From NCBI GenBank assembly GCA_027422505.1, contig JAPQWV010000001.1:6882001-6946000 (forward strand): a stretch of 64,000 nucleotides of DNA, given 5' to 3'. The position numbers and the translations under genes were made by a program. The notes under the pieces were generated by a model. It made no database searches. It was not told where the DNA came from and saw only the letters and a program-made list of their open reading frames with translations. Positions 59,867 through 64,000 of the stretch are shown here, piece by piece. Origin of the DNA: Craterostigma plantagineum (taxonomy: Eukaryota; Streptophyta; Magnoliopsida; Lamiales; Linderniaceae). The first letter of the stretch is position 1. Each line of letters begins with the position of its first letter.

Positions 59867-60210
59867 TGAGTGGGCTACGTTTAGGTATAACTTAGCTCAT
59901 ACGGCCTATATCGATTGGAAAAACTCGATCTAACATTGGCTTTGTTTTTAGCTGTTTTTCCTTTGTTATATATTTCTTCCATCTTTTGGGATAATGTTTT
60001 GACGTAGTTGCAAATGTTATGTGCTTACTTTATGCTAGTGCACTGCATTAATATGCTGGCCTTTTGAGCTGTTTACACAAGTCGTTCGTACATTTTGTTA
60101 AACTAAGTTTTCGATCATTGATTGGCCTGCGTATATGCATTATTTCCTTGTCAGTTCATTGTCATAACTCATAGTGTTTGTTGAAGTTGTTTTTTTTGTA
60201 GTAGCAAAAT

Positions 60211-60606
60211 TGATGGATCTGGGAGGTACAGGGAACTCGCAAAGCAGCACACCGAAATTTGATAAAACAAGGCGTGGTTGGACTGTTGTGGAGGAAAAGA
60301 CACTAATAGATGGGCTAAAGGAAATAATAGCAAATGGTTGGAGATCTGACAATGGATTTAGGACCGGGTATCTGAAGGCTCTTGAAGTTTACATGACAAC
60401 TGCAATACCAAACACGAACATTCGAGCAGTGCCACACATCACTTCGAGGCTCTCTACTTGGAAGAAATGTTATGCGTCTTTGTCTTCTATGTTAAGCCTC
60501 ACAGGCATCGGTTGGAATGATACAATGAAGATGATCGATGTTCAGGAGGATCAAATATGGGATGACTATGTGAAGGTATTACATTCTCAATTTTGTATTA
60601 AAGAAT
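60211..60606 (+). CDS. Myb/SANT-like protein of the Harbinger transposon
   Basis: The open frame from the ATG at about 60211 (MDLGGTGNSQSS...) contains a Myb/SANT-like DNA-binding domain (RRGWTVVEEKTLIDGLKEII; RLSTWKKCYASLSSML; IWDDYVKV). In PIF/Harbinger elements this partner protein helps import the transposase into the nucleus and bind the ends. An in-frame ATG at 60174 gives 12 more residues. The frame ends at 60608, probably in an intron (donor GTATTA at 60576). Only the N-terminal half of the usual protein is found. Confidence 0.72.
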
Positions 60607-61009
60607 AGGGTTGAGTTTGTCATGAGTTAATTCTTCACTTACATTGAATGTGCGAAATCAATCTTGTATATCTTTTTTTTCTTCTATCTTTTACAAAGAC
60701 GCATTTATTGTTTTTGCGCAGAGCAGTTAACAAACATATCAATGTAATGTGTTGTAAGTTTTGATAAGTCACAATATAATTATAGAGTTGGTGTAGAACT
60801 TCAAGCATTCACCGTTTGCTTTACTGGATATACCGAGAAAATGGGTTATAAAACTATTAATAACCCATCTTATTCTGTTTGGTTTACTAATATGAAGCCC
60901 ATGAAAAATAAAAAAGCCCGCGTTTATTAAACGGGCCATTAGATTATTTATCTGAAACGAAACCCCATTACAACTTATCTTACATTTTCCAAAAATCTGA
61001 GTATAATGT

Positions 61010-63130
61010 CAACGTTTATTTTATTTCGGGCTTGGACTTTCTTATTAAGTGGGCTTAAGACCAAGCGGGCCAGCCGACACGGATCACGGGCTTTAGCGGG
61101 GCGGGCTAGCCCATGGTACAACCACCTAAGCGAAATAAATACAGAAAATGTTTGTGCAATATGAGTTTAATAAATGTATTTCTTAGATAAACTATAGGTC
61201 CAATAAAGTTAAGAAATCAGTCAATTAAATAATATAAAACTCGACAACTTCTGTCTATGAATGAGGGTTTATTTCGTAAAACACGAAGCCGGCATGCAAA
61301 ATTCAAGCTGACCATGTTACTCGTTACCCACCTTTTCTCCCCATTGCGGGCCAAAATCCTGAACGTCCAACCGATGAAAATAACAATCCCGTAGGCCCAT
61401 CGACTTAGAAGACCAACGAAGTAAGTATGACCGGCCTACATGGGTCGCGAACTTTTGCGGGGCAGTATAGCCCGTGTGGTCCAGCCACCTAAGCGAAACA
61501 AATTTACTGAAATAGTTTGTGCAATATGAGCTTAATAAATGTATTTCTCAGGTAATTGTAGGTCCAATATAGTTAAGAAATCAGTCCATTAACTAATATA
61601 AAACTCGACAACTTCTGTATAAGGATGAGGGTTTCTTCGTGTCTGTAATCTGTATAAGGATGAGGGTTTTCGTAAAACACGAAGCCGACATTCAAAATTC
61701 GTGCTGACCAAGTTACTTGTTACCCACCTTTTTCCCCATACAATTGATTGCGGGCAAAAACCCTGAACGCCCACAGCATGAAAATAGCAATCCCACCCAT
61801 GGCCGAAAGACCAACGAAGTAAGCCCAACACTTCCCAGCTCGTGTTCCTTATAGCTCGACATGGTACGGGCGTAAGCGGGCCAGCCTACATGGGTCAAGG
61901 CCTTTAGCAAGTCGGGCTTGCCCGTGGTCCAACCACGTAAGCGAAACATATTTACTGAAATGGTTTGCGCAATATGAGCTTAGTAAATGTATTTCTTAGA
62001 TTAACTGTAGGTCCAATAAAATTAAGAAATCAGCCCATTAAACAATATAAAACTCGACAACATCTCTGTATGATATTGAGAATGGGGGTTTTTATTTCAT
62101 AAAACACGGAGCCGACATGCTAAATTCGTGCTAGGCCCATCGACCCAAAAACAACGAAATAAGCCCAACACTTCCCCGTCTTCCTTATAGCTCGCCATGG
62201 TGCGGGGCTTACGCGGGCCAGCCTACACGAGTCACGGGCTTTATCGAAGCGGGCTAGCCCATTGTCCAGCCACCTAAGCGAAACAAAATTACTGATATAT
62301 TTTGTGCAATATGAGTTTAATATGTTTTTCTTACATTAATTTTAAGAAATCAGCCCATTAAATAATACAAAACTCGACAACTTCTGTGTAAGAATGGGGG
62401 TTTAATTCATAAAACACGTACCCGACATGCTAAATTCCTGCTGACCAAGTTACTAGCTACCCACCTTTTTCCCCGTACAATTAATTGTGGGCCAAAACCC
62501 TGAACGAGCCCATGAAAAGCAATCTCATAGGCCCATCGACCCAAAAGACCAACGAAGTAAGCCCAACACTTCATAGCTCGTCTTCCTTATAGATCGCCAT
62601 GTACGGGCATAAGCGGGCCAGCCTACATGGATCACGGGGCCAGCCTACACGGGTCACGAGTTTTAGCAAGGCGGGCTAGCCCGTGGCCCAACCAACTAAG
62701 CTAAACATATTTACTAATTTGGTTTGTGCAATATGAGCTTAATAAATGTATTTCTTAGATTAACTGTAGGTCCAATAAAATTAAGAAATCAATCCATTAA
62801 ATAACATAAAACTCGACAACATCTGTATGAGAATGTGGGCTTATTTCATAAAACACGAAGCCAACATGCTAAATTCGTGCCGACCAAGTTACTCGTTTCC
62901 CACCTTTTTTCCCCATACTATTAATTGCGGGCCAAAACCCTGCACGAGCCCATGAAAATAGCAATCCCATAGGCCCATCGACCCAAAAGGTCAACGAAGT
63001 TAGCCCAACACTTCCCAGCTCGTCTTCCTTATAGCTTGCCATGGTACGGGCCTAAGCGGGCCAGCCACATGGTTTACGGGCTTTAGCGAGGAGGGCTAGC
63101 TGGTGGTCCTGACACGTCAGCGAACATATT
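61010..63130. repeat. Tandem array of about 0.4-kb units
   Basis: About five units with anchors ACCAAGTTACTCGTTACCCACC at about 61308, 61706, (deleted), 62440 and 62880. Each unit continues with GGCCCATCGACCCAAAAGACCAACG, GCGGGCCAGCCTACATGG, GGCGGGCTAGCCCGTGG and TTAATAAATGTATTTCTTAGATTAAC. The third unit lacks a segment. All short frames in it are repeat-derived. The array was contiguous with 57480 before the Harbinger insertion. Confidence 0.88.
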
Positions 63131-63136
63131 TGCTGC

Positions 63137-63147
63137 CTATAAATAGG
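63137..63147 (+). promoter_or_regulatory. TATA box (CTATAAATAGG) at the end of the array
   Basis: The last array unit diverges just before this consensus TATA box. 30-250 bp downstream is a leader-like stretch ending TTGTAACTACTATATTTTCC, TCTATGGTGAATTC and CCTTGCCCGTGG, words typical of the R/U5 region of plant Copia LTRs. It is probably an LTR promoter with tandem U3 repeats. Confidence 0.6.
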
Positions 63148-63588
63148 CTGCAACGATCAATGCAAAGGGATATCCCTCGTATAGAAGAGAGGTCAGAGAT
63201 AGAGAGAAAAATAATAGAGGGTTTGTCGGGTATTTTCTCCGACTATAAAGAGAGATATTGAGGGTTTTCTCCTTTATAGGTTGAGGGGTTGTAACTACTA
63301 TATTTTCCTCTATGGTGAATTCTTCTTCCTTGCCCGTGGTTTTTACCCCGATTTGTTTTGAGGTTTTCCACATTAAATCTCGGTGTCCATATTTTATCTT
63401 TAATTGCTCAAATATTAGCTGCGCTATTACTCGACCGGTCTACTGCCACGCCGACATTCCAATAATCCCTTGATTACGGTCTTCAACTCTCTTATATGGA
63501 TAAAGGTCTTCGATGATTGATTGATGATGATCTTCGATCTCTTTATTGACTTGCCATATTAAGCGTGATTGAGTCTTAATGTGACATC
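63148..63588. other. LTR-like transcribed region and flank
   Basis: U5-like sequence to about 63420, then AT-rich DNA with the repeated word GGTCTTC(G/A). No coding region. I could not find the partner LTR within the window. Confidence 0.4.
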
Positions 63589-63596
63589 CTCGATTA

Positions 63597-63894
63597 CAGA
63601 GGTGGAGTCAGGAAACTATAAGAGGGTAGGCAAAATAATAATAATAATTTAAAATATAACAAAATAATTTTAATAATTACAAAAATATACCATTCGAGCT
63701 TGTACCGAATGTTAGCATCGTAGTCGCAAATTACAGTCGTTAATCAAGGTCTCTTTGTAGTTGTAAAATAGTTTTCAATATTAACATATCTTTGTTTTCA
63801 ATATATGCATATATATATATATATATGCACATATATATACACATTAGTTTTTTTTTTTTTTCAGGGTAGGCGGCAAAGCATCCCTCCGCCCATG
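63597..63894. mobile_element. Small hAT MITE (298 bp)
   Basis: Starts CAGAGGTGGAGTCAGG and ends, inverted, CATGGGCGGAGGGATG. Flanks CTCGATTA (63589-63596) and CTTGATTA (63895-63902), an 8-bp TSD with one mismatch. Contains AT dinucleotide repeats. Confidence 0.7.
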
Positions 63895-64000
63895 CTTGAT
63901 TATTACTCCCACGATTCCCTCAGTTATGAACAAAACCGATCCGTGATTTGTCAGTGTAACAAATCACATCATTCGTTATTACTTCACAATCACGTCATTC

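Larger units (their letters stand above)
57651..61055 (+). mobile_element. Decayed two-gene PIF/Harbinger transposon
   Basis: Encodes a DDE transposase and a Myb/SANT-like protein, the gene pair defining autonomous PIF/Harbinger elements. A segment of about 205 bp (from CACCGTTTGCTTTACTGG to GAGTATAATGTCAA) stands at 57653-57855 and again at 60810-61012 in the same direction, not inverted as TIRs should be. It contains palindromes (GGGTTAT...ATAACCC; GCCCGCG...GGGC). A canonical inverted right end and TSD are not visible, so the 3' boundary is approximate. Confidence 0.78.

Overview
The window looks like nuclear DNA of a eudicot plant. Non-coding DNA is AT-rich, the intron-containing genes have canonical GT..AG junctions, and the transposon families (Copia, Ty3/Gypsy including Tat, TRIM, hAT, MULE, PIF/Harbinger, Stowaway) are typical of angiosperms. 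Recognisable host loci are SPIRAL1-like, DDB1, an AP1/FUL-type MADS remnant and a PRP2-type DEAH helicase. Most of the 64 kb is nested or duplicated transposon sequence.

Layout. 1-22043: two nearly identical inverted arms (1-2885 and 17431-20296) enclose about 14.5 kb. The left arm runs into a degenerate minus-strand Copia element (2349-8389), itself interrupted by a non-autonomous hAT element (4885-5765, TSD TGTGGCGG). The enclosed segment also holds a MULE-like element (9521-15327, TSD GGGTATGTT) with a nearly intact minus-strand Copia element (9760-14582) inserted in its left TIR. The right arm ends in a gag-only LTR element (20130-22043, TSD CAAGT). 23400-24708: a SPIRAL1-like microtubule gene. 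25370-26942: decayed K-box exons of an AP1/FUL-type MADS gene. 27002-28226: a TRIM cluster with opposed halves, flanked by one TSD (AAGCT). 29263-35347: a 19-exon DDB1 gene with an open frame across all junctions. 35400-38300: fragments of an unidentified minus-strand gene and a THA8-like PPR remnant.

38296-47377: a tandem segmental duplication (units from about 39018 and 41744). Its second unit carries a Tat-type non-autonomous retroelement (42519-46221) with an antisense coiled-coil ORF and a minisatellite, and a hAT element follows. 47700-52100: Stowaway and hAT MITEs, a 482-bp direct repeat and two minisatellites. 53202-55735: an intronless, frameshifted DEAH helicase on the minus strand. 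56107-57235: a hAT element containing a MULE MITE. 57480-63130: a tandem array of about 0.4-kb units, interrupted by a decayed two-gene PIF/Harbinger transposon and ending at a TATA box. A small hAT MITE closes the window.

DDB1 and SPIRAL1-like are the only host genes that look intact. They are unrelated (CUL4 ubiquitin ligase adaptor; cortical microtubule protein) and there is no sign of a shared pathway. The most unusual content is structural: the large inverted duplication with its gag/RNase H chimeric ORF, the opposed TRIM cluster inside one TSD, the tandem duplication joined at ACATAA, and the Tat derivative reduced to an antisense gene plus satellite.
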